From Klebsormidium nitens (taxonomy: Eukaryota > Streptophyta > Klebsormidiophyceae > Klebsormidiales > Klebsormidiaceae), in contig DF237113.1 of assembly GCA_000708835.1 (NCBI GenBank), positions 62,001 to 126,000 on the forward strand: a DNA stretch of 64,000 nucleotides, read 5' to 3'. The position numbers and the translations under genes were made by a program. The stretch's first letter is position 1, and the number at the start of each line of letters is the position of its first letter. Below are positions 45,926 to 58,041 of this stretch, piece by piece. The notes beneath the pieces are model-generated. The model saw only the letters and a program-made list of their open reading frames with translations, made no database searches and was not told where the DNA came from.

Positions 45926-48900
45926 ATGCCGGGGGCATCCGATGACGGGCCTGCTGCTGACATCACCGCAGATCAGGTGATGCAGCTGATTGGGGCGCCC
46001 CGCATGTGCCAGGTCCAACGACTAGATGGTGGCACACTCATCAGCTATTCGGAGGTTGGTGACTCTCAGGTATGCTTTTAATCGATTCTGCTTTTGGCCA
46101 GAGACTGTTGAGTAAGGAGGACGCACATTGCATACCACACAGAGCTTGCAAAGAGGGAATTGCAGATGCCAGTCGGGCCTTGATACCAACATTCTTCACC
46201 TCATGTATGGGCTCTTCTCTTTTCCTTTCACGATGGGATCTGGTTTGCTGTGGTTGTTGCTATGTCCTTTTCGAACCGGAGTCCACGTGTTGTATTGAAT
46301 TGACCCTGTAATCGTTCACTTCAAATGCTCCGACGCTAAAGCACACAATAACCAGCTGTGATGAAATGAAAAGTGGCACTCAAGGCCATCTGCTTCTCAC
46401 TTGTTAGTTACTCGCCCTTTGCGCAATCTCTTGCTGCTTCCCCAAGGTCGTCCCCCTGCTCGATGCTTTCATTACTAGCCTTGTGTTTCCAAAACACTTA
46501 AGATTGTTCAAAAATAATATCTCACTTGCTCTCATAACAGCAGCTGATTGCTAGTGGCCAGGCTGATTTTCAGGGCACCTCACCAAAAGTAAGTACCCAA
46601 ATGTCCACAGCATTTAACCCAGAACTAACTAGGATTGGTTAGCAATAAATGTCCATCTGCTGTGATGCAGGGTACCCCTGTGGTCATGTTTACGGGTATG
46701 GGTGGAAACCGGCTGTACGGCCTTTTCCTGGAAGAAGCGCTGTGGAAACTGCACCTGCGCTTGATCTGTGTGGATCGGCCCGGGAGGGGGAAGACAACAC
46801 CTGTGGCGCCAAAAGATCTTAATGTGTTGGACTTTGCCGGTAAGCTCACGCAACTAAATCTAGTTTTCGGTTAAGAGGATTAGTAACCTCTTTTTGGCTC
46901 ACATTCAGTACCTGTTCAACCACATCAAAAAGCCAGAATGCGAAGTTTCAGCAAGAAGGGGGACGCTTTTAGAAAGGTCGACATTCAGGGACGTCGACAC
47001 TGACATGTTTTCTAAACTGGGCAAGTATGATTTCCAAGTCCCTTTGAAGACTTTGTGCTCCCTAACCATCGGCACAGGTCAGCGGCAGCCAAGCTGCCTA
47101 CTAAAACCTGCATGGAGCGACTTTCCTCCCTCTTGAGCAGGGCACTAATCTTTCTGGTTAATAACACAAGCAACGTGTGAGCCCTTTCCTTTTGACAGAC
47201 TGTGTGCTTGAGCTGCTGGACCTCCTGGGCATTGACAAATTCGGTGTGATGGGTCACTCGTGCGGCTGCTTATTTGCGGCTGGGTTGGCGGTCCGCGCAC
47301 CAGAGCGGGTGCGGGGCCGCATGGTGTTTCTGGCGCCGTGGAACCTCGTCAGCTGCCCGGCTGTCCCCTGGAAGATGAAGGTAAACCCGCAGCAACATTC
47401 CCGTTCGCACTGAATCAAGAATCTAGGCCGGTGTGGAAGATCGCTGTTGAACTTCAGCCTTTGGTGCGGAAGTGCGAATTTGAGATAGATTCAAATCCAG
47501 GCCTGAAACACGTACTAAATAATTGGTCTTATTGCGAAGAAAAACCGAACTATCACGTAAGCTGGTGCGAAATAGGAAAAGGTTCGAGCTTGATTATTCG
47601 CACAAAAATGTGCGAACGGGATTGCCGCTACGGTTTTCAACGCGCACTGAAGCGGCACTGTATTCATCCAAGCTTTGGACAAGTAAGCAGTCGTGTGGGC
47701 AGAAAGGGAATGGGAGAAACGTGTTGTTGATTACGTGCATGCGACCTTCTTTCCTCGAGTGTGTGACGAGTGTTTGAGTTCTACTTCGTTATGCTGGGTC
47801 TGCAGAGTTTCGTCAACTGGCAAGCTTCAGATGTGTCATCTACCGCGCCCTTCAGGTCTTCCCAAGTTCCTTGCACTTTCACGTCTCTCTTGACGCACTG
47901 AGAGCTGACTCTGATTGCAGATTTGTTCACAGGCTTTTCAAACCGCCAGGCTTTTCAAACCGCCAGGGACATCAAGGTTGCAGCGCATGCCTCGAGGAAA
48001 AGGCCGACAGGCCCATCAGGCAAAATGTGCTTGCGCGAGCCATAAAAAATAGGAAGATTACTTTGTCACGTGCGAGGCACACCTCTCCTTGAGGTCGTTA
48101 CGATCGGGATTTTAATCTCTGCGAACTTGCTTCGCTCGACAGTTTCCGTGTGCGCTTGGCTCCTCGTGAGGATGGGCGACCATGATCACGCTTGACGGTC
48201 TTTGGGCCGCATACGAGACGTCTGTCGTTTATCCAGGCGTACAAGCTGCGCTTGCTTCACTAGCAGCCACATCGGACGTATCTTAAGCCGCCGAGTCTAA
48301 CAATCTTAGATTCTGTCCAAGCGCCTTCCCCGTTTTACCGTGTCCAATTCTGAACGAGGCCGACCAAGTTTTTTGCCAAACGACGACTGCACTCTCACCG
48401 TCAGTTGCTCACGACTTACCCTTTGTTTTCAGATGCTGCGCCATCTTCCTGGAGAAATCGTCGCTTACGGCAGCTCGCTCCTGTCTTCCATGGTCGGCAA
48501 GTCTGCCGGGTCCGGCTTTCAGGATTCCTTCGGGCGAAAGTTCACGCGCGAAATGAGCGACGAGGAGCGGGCGTGCGTGTCTTCGCCGCGCGGAGCCGAG
48601 CTACAGAAGCAGTCGATGGCGCTTACCATGGCCGAGGGGGGTCAGAAGGTGAGCGAAACCTCATTAGATAGATATCAAATTCTGAAATTTATCGTCATCG
48701 ATTTATTGAAGAGATTTTTTACAGTGTTATTCATGGATTATCCGGTCTATATTATGAAGCTTCAGAAAAAGAAGCTATTGTATCTAGATTTTAAACACTT
48801 AGATTGGGCACATCTTCGATTGATGGACTTGAAAAGGGGGTCATCTGTCGACACCCCAGTCAGGGAGAGCTTGGAGCATCAAAGCTGTCGGGCGAAATGC

Positions 48901-49635
48901 AATCCTTTCTGGCCTGCGGCGAGCTGTCAGCAAGGGGTTGCTCGTCCAAGAAACACATTCCAAGACGTCGCCGAAAGGGGTTCGCTGATCACAAGGAATC
49001 GCTGGCAAACTTCTCTGTTTTTTTTATTTGTTATTCCTTCTGTCATCCGCAGCCTATTGCGAAAACGCTTTTAGCGGCCTTCTCACTTAGTGGTCCGCTC
49101 GATTAGAGACTCTCATACGGCATTCTTCGGGGCCACACTTTGAGTGGAACTTGGTGTTCTCGGGCAAGACTTGTCTTCCTTCGATAACAGCTATTTCAGC
49201 TGGCTGCTCTTTCCTCGTTCTTTTGCCTCTCTCTTGCTATTGCATATACCAGGATGCTGTGATAGCAACCAGTCATCAATCCGTAGATCGACACATGTCC
49301 AATTCTTTAGAAGACGCTGTAACAGGATACGCGTGTTCTTCTTCCGTTTAAAAAACTTTGAAATCTGCTTTTTCTGGATGCAGGCCATGACCAACGACAT
49401 GCTGTTCTGTTTAGAAGTGTACCGCCCGAGCGATGTACACTATGAAGACGTCAGCGTACCCGTGATTGTCTATCATGGCGACAGAGACACCGTGGTCCCA
49501 TCCGCGTGTGCGACGTGGATGAGGGACGTGATGCCACGTTGCGAAGTTGTAATAAAACAGGGGGCGACCCATAGCATACTGCTCGATATGGCATTCATGA
49601 CTGACGTAGTACTTCCTTATTTCTGTACAGAGTAG
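45926..49635 (+). CDS. Alpha/beta-hydrolase fold protein
   Basis: Five exons, about 320 aa: 45926-46069, 46671-46839, 47199-47380, 48433-48648, 49384-49635, all GT-AG with matching phases. The order of features is that of a soluble serine alpha/beta hydrolase. A strand and oxyanion loop (VVMFTGMGGNR) is followed by VDRPGRGKT. The nucleophile elbow is GHSCG (Ser nucleophile), then RVRGRMVFLAPW. A lid-like insert fills the fourth exon. The acid is Asp in VIVYHGDRDTVVPS and the base is His in GATHSILLD. All three catalytic residues are present, so it should be active. The substrate cannot be read from sequence. The chosen start gives MPGASDDGPAADI; in-frame ATGs at 45812 and 45731 are alternatives, and nothing clearly shows a targeting peptide. 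Confidence 0.88.
47932..47965. repeat. 17-bp tandem duplication
   Basis: GGCTTTTCAAACCGCCA is repeated exactly, back to back, in the third intron of the hydrolase gene. Confidence 0.95.
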
Positions 49636-50668
49636 GCCATAGATGGTCGATCGAGCTAGCGCGTTTCGTTCGTGTATGTTTAGCCTCGAGAAAACATAGG
49701 CGTAATAGAAAAAAGCTCACGTGATCACGTGATTGCAACATTACTGCCATTGCTTAACAGTCAAAAGGTCGTTGTATCTTTCAGACATCATTCAAGAGAT
49801 AGACTCAACCAATTTAGAACCAAAGGATCATGCAGGAGCTTAATAGAACGGTCGGTCTCAATATGGCGCATGCAATTATACCTAACATTTTTCTCAAAAT
49901 CATACCGGCCTCTTAGTATCATGCACCATGGCGCGGCGGCGAGTCAAGCCTGAGGTCTACTTCCAACTTAGCGATATATCTACTTTTGCAGTAGACCTCA
50001 CTATAGTCAAGCTGGCGGCCTACTGATACCGTCCCGGCGCATGCCACATATACAACGTCAAAGTGAACAGTCGGAGCCAATCCAAACAATCGCTCATGTG
50101 CACGCGGCGTGTCTCGCCGGCGTTTGCACGGATTCCATGTACGTGCCTCAAGTGCAGCTAACAACGCTAGCCGGCGCGCAGATATGAGGCTTGCTATATG
50201 CGCACATTGATTGATTGGCTTATATGCGTCATGCAATGATGGTTGTTCGATTGAAACCGTCGGATCGCCATGCTTGTTTCGCCTTACTGAAATTTGGTCG
50301 CAAGAGCTAAGACTACTAGGTAGTTACGATTTAGCTAGGCCAGGATCGAAGTAATTACTGGCATACATGACTGCATGGCAACTTCGACGCAACTTCGAGT
50401 ATGTACACTGGTGACTGTACACAATTCAACACATCGAATATCTGTACGAAAAGCTGCAGTCAATCCTTATATCCTGTATTATGACATGAGCAACGGCAGA
50501 CACGAGATTTCAAATAGTATCGACGAGTCTGTTCAAATGATTACACCCTTACATGCAAGTCGACCTAGCTCAGGGTGCTTCAATCGACCTTGCAGATGCC
50601 AGCCTGGGCGCGCGATCGCGGACTTGACATTCCCCCGGGTCGGGCCAGAGCATCGTCCAGTGACAAAG
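49636..50668. other. Intergenic between hydrolase and AP2 genes
   Basis: The 3' flank of the hydrolase and 5' flank of the AP2-type gene. The only distinct item is the palindrome at 49717. The stretch 50375-50668 stays open in the frame of the first AP2-gene exon and might be 5' coding or UTR. Confidence 0.45.
49717..49732. promoter_or_regulatory. 16-bp palindrome with two CACGTG boxes
   Basis: TCACGTGATCACGTGA is a perfect palindrome made of two overlapping-spaced G-box cores (CACGTG), the usual bHLH and bZIP site in green plants. It lies 85 bp after the hydrolase stop and about 1 kb before the AP2-type gene, so it could be an upstream element of the latter. Function is inferred only. Confidence 0.4.
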
Positions 50669-53600
50669 ATGTTCCCGCCAAAAGACGGCGCCAAAAGTGA
50701 TTCAAAACGATGGCCAAAGCTTGCGATCATCCTGATCCTCGATTTTCAGGCCAAACACATCAGCAGCACATTCCCTAAAAAGTTCGAGCGCGCAGACGCG
50801 CATCTCAGGCATCACGCTGCCTCTGCCGTCAACTGGTCATCAACAGCAGATCGCTTTGGTAAGTCCTAGCCGTGTCCCAGCTGATCGAGCGCGAGGGAGG
50901 CGTTGGCCAGCAAGAGGTGGTGCTTACGTTCCCTCGGTGACTATTCAGAGAGTCTGGACTGCCGTGACCAAATCTTCCAAGAAGCGACCCTCGAAGGTGG
51001 TTGGCGTCTTCACTGCACAGCAAATTGCTCATTTCATATATTGACGCTGTCCACTAGAAGTCAATGTGTATACATACTCAGACTGCCATCCTCGAGCTGC
51101 ACATAGGAGGAATCAAAGACGGCAGCGGCATCCTGGGGCCATGACGTACAAGGGCGTCGCGCTTAGAAAGAGATCAGGAGGCGAGAGATGGGAGACTTAT
51201 CTGACAATAAATTCAAGATTTGTTCCTCTAGGCACCTATTCGGACCAGGAAGAAGCTGCGAGAGCACGTGACAGGTTAGCAAGGACCTTGATTCCATCAG
51301 ACTTTCACCTACGAGGTTATGGGGACATCTTGGATGAGGCCTGCATAATTTCCTTCGGGAAAAGCAAGGTTTCGGTATTCAGAAGGCTATAGAGCCACAG
51401 CAATGCAACGTTCTATCCAGAATGAGAATGAGTCGATGACTTGTTTCCCACTGCAAAGTTAGATGGAAAATCATGGCTTTTAATTTTCTATCAATGCTAC
51501 AAGAATCCGAAGCAGGCTTTCTGCAGAAAGGCTACTGCACCCATAGGAAGCTGCTCTACAAGTGCTGTCCACAAAGTACACTGTATCTTTTAGCGAGCAA
51601 ACCAATCACTGCGTCTTTGCAAGGCTTGCAGTAGGGGTCTGGTAGAGTACTGGATTTTGGTTTCTTTTTAGGGGTGAGGAGAACGCTGCCGTTTGAGAAA
51701 GAAACGAAAGGTTGCTGTTTGCAGGGGGGCGTACAAACTCCTGGGACCCGCTGCCCAGCTCAACTTTCCGCTGTCAGAGGAGGAGAAGGCCGCGCTGGAT
51801 GGCATGTCAGAAGAGGATTTTCTGGCGTCTGTGAAGAAGAGGTCTGTGGAGAGGAGCTTTTCAAAGGGGACCTCAAAGTACAGAGGCGTCAGTTTGGAGA
51901 GCGGAAAATGGGCGGCGAACATCCGCATCAAGGGGGTAAAGAGACGCATTGGGAAGTTTCACACTGAGGAAGAGGCTGCGGCCGCTTATGATGCCGCTTT
52001 GATCGAGCGAGACGGCCCGGGGGCTCTGACAAACGCTGCTTTCCCCTCCGGCTTCTCCAAGGAGGCTCTGAAGGAGAACCTGAGGCTTCAAGCTCAGCGA
52101 AGACGGGAACTAGACTTGGAAGATGAGCAGAAGGATGCGGAAGACGATGAGCAAGATGAAGACGAACTTGGACGAGCAGGTAAAGTCTTTTACGCACTCT
52201 GAAGAAGAAGACTTGGCACCAAGCTCCTTGGAGGAGGTTCGCAGAAGAATGGTCTCTTTGAAGCTCAGTACACAGGACAAATATAGGGATTGCATGTTTC
52301 GCGAACACTACTAGCAGAGTCTAATTCTTTTAATGCGCGCCTGGAAGGTTCTTGATTGTCTGGACTCTGATTCGATGATCTTGGAGATTCTTCTGTCAGT
52401 CGGTCTTGTCGCTGATGCAGATGTCGGGAAGCACAAGAGCAGGAAAGAGAGACTTCGCAAAAGGCAAGCCGTCAGGGAAGGTGGCCTGGATGGCACCGAA
52501 GGTACGGAGCAGGCGCAAACTGGAGCAGCAGGTATGCTCGCCTACAAATTGCATGCTCAGCAGCATTCTGGGAGCAAACAATGCATCGACTTGCATGAAC
52601 CTTACATCGCAGCTGTCTCACGAAGCGTTTGTTTGCTTCGATTTTGCAGATGGCGAGACGACTGAAGAAGCTGCCCATGGTGAGGACTGCAAGGAGGCAG
52701 ACAGCGGGACCTCGGACACAGAGTCAGGTGATTGATTCGAGATTTGAGATTATTTGAGAGCATTACGAATGATCTTTTCTTATTTTGCACTTAGAGAATG
52801 CTTCTTGATCACCATAACTTCTCTCTTCGCTTTACAAAAACGGCTGTCCCATGACAGACATTAACGATTCACGACCTTACATCTTGAGCATTGGTTGGGT
52901 GGAATATTTCTTCTTCGAATCATCTTTGATCTAGATCTGGAAGCATTGAAACTTTTTGTACGGATCTGTGCACAACATGCCTCTCAAGCTTCTGACTTGA
53001 TGTAACGCATCTATTGCAGAGGCCAGCGACGACGAGTTGGACCTTTCAGAGGACGACGAGGAACCCACTCCAGAAGAACTTGCAATGGATGAGCAAGTCT
53101 GGCGGCCGACTATTTACAGGTAAGACAGCTACTGGAAGCAGGTTTGTCTTCTCGCCATAGAGGAGGGATTGCCGTAAGGCTACTTCCGAGCAGCAGAGTA
53201 CGCGTTCCGTCCAGTTACCAGAGCAGATACACAGACGTTGAGCAATTAACTCGATACTCCCTGTTTCGCACATGGAAAACAAACTCATTTCTCTTGGCGC
53301 TCTTTGCTCTCGCACTGTGTTTTGTCCTTTTACGGTTGAAGACGACTAGTACTCTGCAGAGATCATCCAATTGGTTTGTTCCATCAATTGCAGCGAGCAT
53401 TTTCTGAGACTGGGCGCTGCCGCTGAGGCCAGGGGCCTGCGCGTACCAGCGGAACTGAGCAGGCAGATCAAGTGAGCAGATGGAGGTCCATTCAATTGAG
53501 ACCTGCGCTGAAGAAAGGAATCATAATGCTGGAGTTGACACGCACGAAGCTATCACCACAAGCTGCCCTCAACAGGCTGAGGAACAGGCCGGTGCCGACC

Positions 53601-56600
53601 GCGCAATACATGCTTGCTGGAGAATTCTGTATACTGTTTAGAATCGGTTATTTGGACCCTACCATACCTACACTGCAAATCTCCCTATTTCTGTTGCTGC
53701 AGCCTCTGAATTTAGGAGCTCTTAGCCGCCACAATATATACCGAGGTATTGCGTACGCTGCTAAGGCCTTGTTTTATCTCGTGCAGGGAATGGAAGGATA
53801 TAATGTCAGCCGAGAAGGCAGAAAGTGGTTCTGAGGCACAGAGTACACAGGGCGGAGGTAAGAAGATTCTGATGGCACAAGGCTCGACTTAAAAGCGGAA
53901 AGGAGCTTCTCTGTGGTGTTGTTCGGGGTCACATTCTCATGTACAGCTATAAGCTGCCTACGAATAACCATTTCTTGCACGCATCAAGGATGTATCCTTG
54001 TCAACTTTCAGCACTCTCTCCGAAAAGAACAGAGTCACTCCTTTGGACTCAGAACTCAGTTCCTTCGAAAGAGCAAGTGGAAGAGACTCTCCTCTTTTCT
54101 TCGATTGACTCTATATCTTCATTCCAACGTCGGATTCACTTCTCCTTTTAGACTCTACGAGAAACGAGCCCTGAGCGCAAACAGCACAGCAAGAAATAGA
54201 TTCTTTTGCTTTTTAAGGCAAGCGGCTATTCGCTGCCAATTCTCCTCACATCTTTAGAATTTCTATCTGTATCTTTTGCAGAGTTTACTGGGCTTGGCCC
54301 TTTCGGCAACTGGCCGTTCGACGAGGAGCTCCTGAGCCACGCCGTCTTCATTCAAGACCTGGACACCGACGTCATCAGAGTTGACGTCAGCCGGGCGGCC
54401 TTCGAGGCGGCCGAAGCGCGGGGCATCTGCAGAAAGAGTGACGTCATCGGAGGATTATACAATCTGAATCAGGCGGAGCGTCATCAAGAGGACGGGGAGG
54501 AGTCAGAGTGGCCATTCCAGGTAACCTTAACTACCAGAGATGCTAGAAGCAGTTCTTCCCAGACGTAGCTGTCAACTATGTCAGGTTCAATAGCTTTGAG
54601 ATCTGTCCCATACCAGCAGCAAACCTTTTGCTGAGCGCCCCGTACAACATCTGATAACCTGTGCCACCTATTCTAATGTTCTCTTTATGCAAGCAAGAAC
54701 AGCGTGTAAAACTTTCAGAGACCAATTTATGAGAGAAAGTGTTTTTTGATTTCCGACGTACTCTTCATTTTGCTGGATAAGTTGTTCCCTGCACTTCATC
54801 GATCCCAATGCTAACGTCCGACGCCCGTCCGACCCTAACGTCGACCGCATCTGGACTGACGTCATCGAGAAGGCGCCTGAGGGCTTCTCTGACGAAAAGA
54901 ACGCACTGCGAGCGGAGTTTGCGCAGCTGAGAGAAGGGGCTTTGGAAGGCATCACTTCAATCACGGAAAAGCTGGAATACAGAAGAAATACTGCGAGGTA
55001 CGTGACAATCAGCAAGTGCGAGACGAATGGTAAAAGACTGCACAATCTTCTGTGAAACATCTCAGAATATTACTGGCCGCTGGATCTTATCAGCATCTGA
55101 GCGCTTTTCGAGGTTAGAGCTGGTAAATGAGACAATTCACGACCATATGTTCTCCTCAGTGTCCCGTTATGTCTAAAATGGCGTATTAGATCAGCTCACT
55201 TTGTGACTTGGAAGAAAAACCGGCTTTGAGTCGCGTCAGATTGTCTACCATCTGAGTCTCGAAATCTGCAGTGAAGTGGGCGACAATCCGATGGCAGCGT
55301 TCCTCGAAGGAATGTACGACGAGTTCACCGACCAGGATCCAAATTCCGGCGCCGGCCAAGCCACCCTCGAGTTCCTGGATGACGTCATGGCAACCGGTTG
55401 GGACTGCTACCTGAACCCGCGCCCGGGGCGAGACCCGCGGATCATGGACTTTGAGCCAGGGTTTAAGCGGACCGACGCGGAGCACGCGGCCGCGATGCGC
55501 GCGCTGAAGCCGCCCGCGCCGCTGATGGCGCGTCTGGTGGAGAAGGAGGAGAGGAGGACGAAGAAACGGGAGCGGCGCGGCAGAGTGAGGAATTATAACA
55601 TTTGGGTTTCTGCTATTTGCCGAAGAGAGATTTAGGAGCTTTACCAGATGGACTTATCAGAAGAGACACGGTTTTCTTTCAGAAGTGGGTGAGCCTCGAA
55701 GCTGGGTTAGGGAGATCTTTGGCACAGACAGATACCAGGACTCCTCGTCCACTGTAAGATTGGAAGAGGGTCACATCGTCGAACTTTGATTTTTGAATGA
55801 TGGAGAGGTCTGGAAATTGTCCATTGGGTAGACCCTTCTGACTCACTGTGCAGCTTCTGAAAGGAATGTGCCTGGCCGAATAAATTTCCGATTCGCTTCC
55901 TCCTCTTGTCGTTCCCAGAGTGAAGCGGTTGATGAGTTCTCCGCGGATCCACAGGAGGCTCCCGCGTTTCCCTGGGGCAACGCTGCGGAAGAGCAGCGAC
56001 CGGAAGACGTCTCGGAAGAGGAGTGGAGCGAGGAGGACGAGCGCGAGGCGAAACGTCGGAAGAGAGAGTGGGCACAGGGCTACTACACAAAAGGTGAGGC
56101 AAATCAGCGCGGCTGCCGCAATTTATTGCTGACGTCATCTTCAACCAACCCCCGGGCAACTGCCGCAGACAAAAGCAGTTGTAAGATGGTATACGGCCGC
56201 TGGCAAGCGGCAGCGTTCTCCGATGATTCCTATCAGAGTAAATGTGAGAAGCGCCAATGCTTCGACGAGAGTACCCCGTCCGCGTTCTGGGAGCAGTGAA
56301 CAACTCTTTATGTCACGTACCAATCTTTTCCGAGTGCTTAGATGTGCTCGAATCGCATGAAAGCACTGCCTGACCTGTCAGTTGTTCTGGCTGAGAAGCA
56401 CCGAGATGCCCAGTCAAAGTACTCGATGCACATCAAATATCGAGAGAATGAGGGTTTTAACTTTCAAAGATCAGGGCATCCAGATATTCACACGTGTCGT
56501 TCGTGCAGAGGACCGCAAGAAGGGGTGGACGCGTGCAGCCGTCGATCTCGCCGAGAAAGGTGAGAGGCATTATTCGCGTTCTGCGGGGGCGCGCAGTGAA

Positions 56601-57114
56601 TTTTTGTCGAGTCCTTGCAGAAAGTCGTGGCTAGTTCGTGACGCTGAACGTTACGAAATCAACTAGCACTCTTCAGGCGCGTTTCGACGACACTTCAGCT
56701 CCTTCGGTGGTCCGAAGCGTACCTGTGGCAGCAGGGCTGAGTTTTTGTAGGACACGTTGATGAGGCGTAACGATACTGATGTAGATTCTCCAGGTAATAA
56801 CAGATTCGATCGTCGAAAGTGTCCTAGGATCCGTGCAGCAAGCTCACTGCGAAGCTATCAAGCTCGACGGTAAGATGTATGTGTTGGGCGGTACAAAAGC
56901 GCAAAGTCCTCTTGTCCTTGAGCTACTATTATAAGACAGATTCTTTACACAATCTCTATGTACAGTGTACGGAACGAAAGACTTTGGGCTGGTTCGTCGC
57001 CAGCTGTGTGCGCTACTGGAAGGCCGCCCGCGCGAAGAGAAGGCGCCTGACTCAACCAAGCCGCCCCCAGAGAAGGCTGATCCTGACGACCCAGCCTTGC
57101 GCAGAGAGCCGTGA
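50669..57114 (+). CDS. Two-repeat AP2 protein with long acidic C-terminal extension
   Basis: Exons by phase: 50669-50858 (start uncertain), 51082-51274, 51725-52179, 52421-52531, 52650-52727, 53020-53119, 53394-53471, 53787-53857, 54282-54520, about 54782-54997, 55272-55584, 55919-56093, 56509-56559, 56794-56869, 56966-57114. A first AP2 repeat spans YKGVALRKRSGGERWETYL to GAYKLLGPAAQLNFP across an intron. The second is YRGVSLESGKWAANIRI, KRRIGKFHTEEEAAAAYD. AP2 domains bind DNA, and a basic patch before the first (HRRNQRRQRH) could be a nuclear signal. Beyond residue 270 the protein is unlike AP2 factors I know: an acidic stretch (SDDELDLSEDDEEPTPEEL) then segments such as FTGLGPFGNWPFDEELLSH, NPMAAFLEGMYDEFTDQDPN and VYGTKDFGLVRRQL. 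Phases are continuous from 50669 to 54520, which ties the AP2 part to the beginning of this region. Two later junctions (before 54782 and before 56794) do not close in phase, so small exons are missing there, or two genes have been merged. Confidence 0.68.
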
Positions 57115-58041
57115 ATAGGTCATGCAGGAGAACACTGAGTGCTTCTAGACTGGTCCTGTCAATCGAGTAGACGGTGGAAGATGACGTTCATGGCCGATAA
57201 CTGTAGCACATCTCAGAACCTCAATCAAGCAGGCTGACTGATCAATGACTTGGGTTCGAGTCCGTGTTGCAGCTCAAGGCAGAAGACAGAAGACAAAGAA
57301 CACAGTATACTAACGCGTCCGGATGGGTTGGCCGGAAGGTCCTACGCAAGTTACCGACGGATTAACGTGATCCGAAAGAGCTTCCATGAAGAACTTTCAT
57401 GCACGTGCATGCATCCCATTGCGCCATGTAGTGGCTGAGTCAGCTATAGTGCAGAACGCGACCACGTGCGTTAGTGCCAGAGTTAGCACAATCGAGATAA
57501 TGAGATAGATGCACCGACCGCACGTCGGCATCGAGCTCAAATTAAATCATGATCGTGGTCATACGGATCAGCCGGGAGCTCACGGAGTCGATAGAAGTTA
57601 CCTGATGTCGGGCTTTCAAGTTTGATAAGATTCAGATTTTTGCTTTCTTAAGATGTGTGAGCTTCATTAAATCACATATTTTTGGCGGCCCTTCCTCTCA
57701 ATCTCTTGGCAAATGTATCTATATTATCAATGTCAAGATAAAACTCAATGTCAAATCTATCTCGCATATACATACTATATTATCTGTAAGTATAGGTCTT
57801 GTGTAAAAATGTACGGTCTTCCCAGAATGTACAAAAGTAGAATGCATCCTACACACGGGATAATACTCCCGATGTTTTCGAACCAAGACTCCAATCTCCC
57901 TGATTATCCAAACACAATGCCAAGCCCTTTTTACACACTTCGTCACTGCGCACTAATGCACTCACATAAACACTCATTTACGCTAATTGCACAACATGAC
58001 GATGCCTTCGACCGGCCACGCCTGACCGGGTCATTTTGGCC
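57115..58041. other. Intergenic, convergent 3' ends
   Basis: A 927-bp stretch between two facing gene ends. It is AT-rich around 57600-57960. No gene or strong repeat is seen; it should hold both polyadenylation sites. Confidence 0.55.

Noticed and set aside
57205-57285. tRNA-like B-box (GGTTCGAGTCC at about 57246)
   Set aside because: The bases around it do not form a proper T stem, and no A-box, anticodon arm or acceptor stem is found at the right distance.
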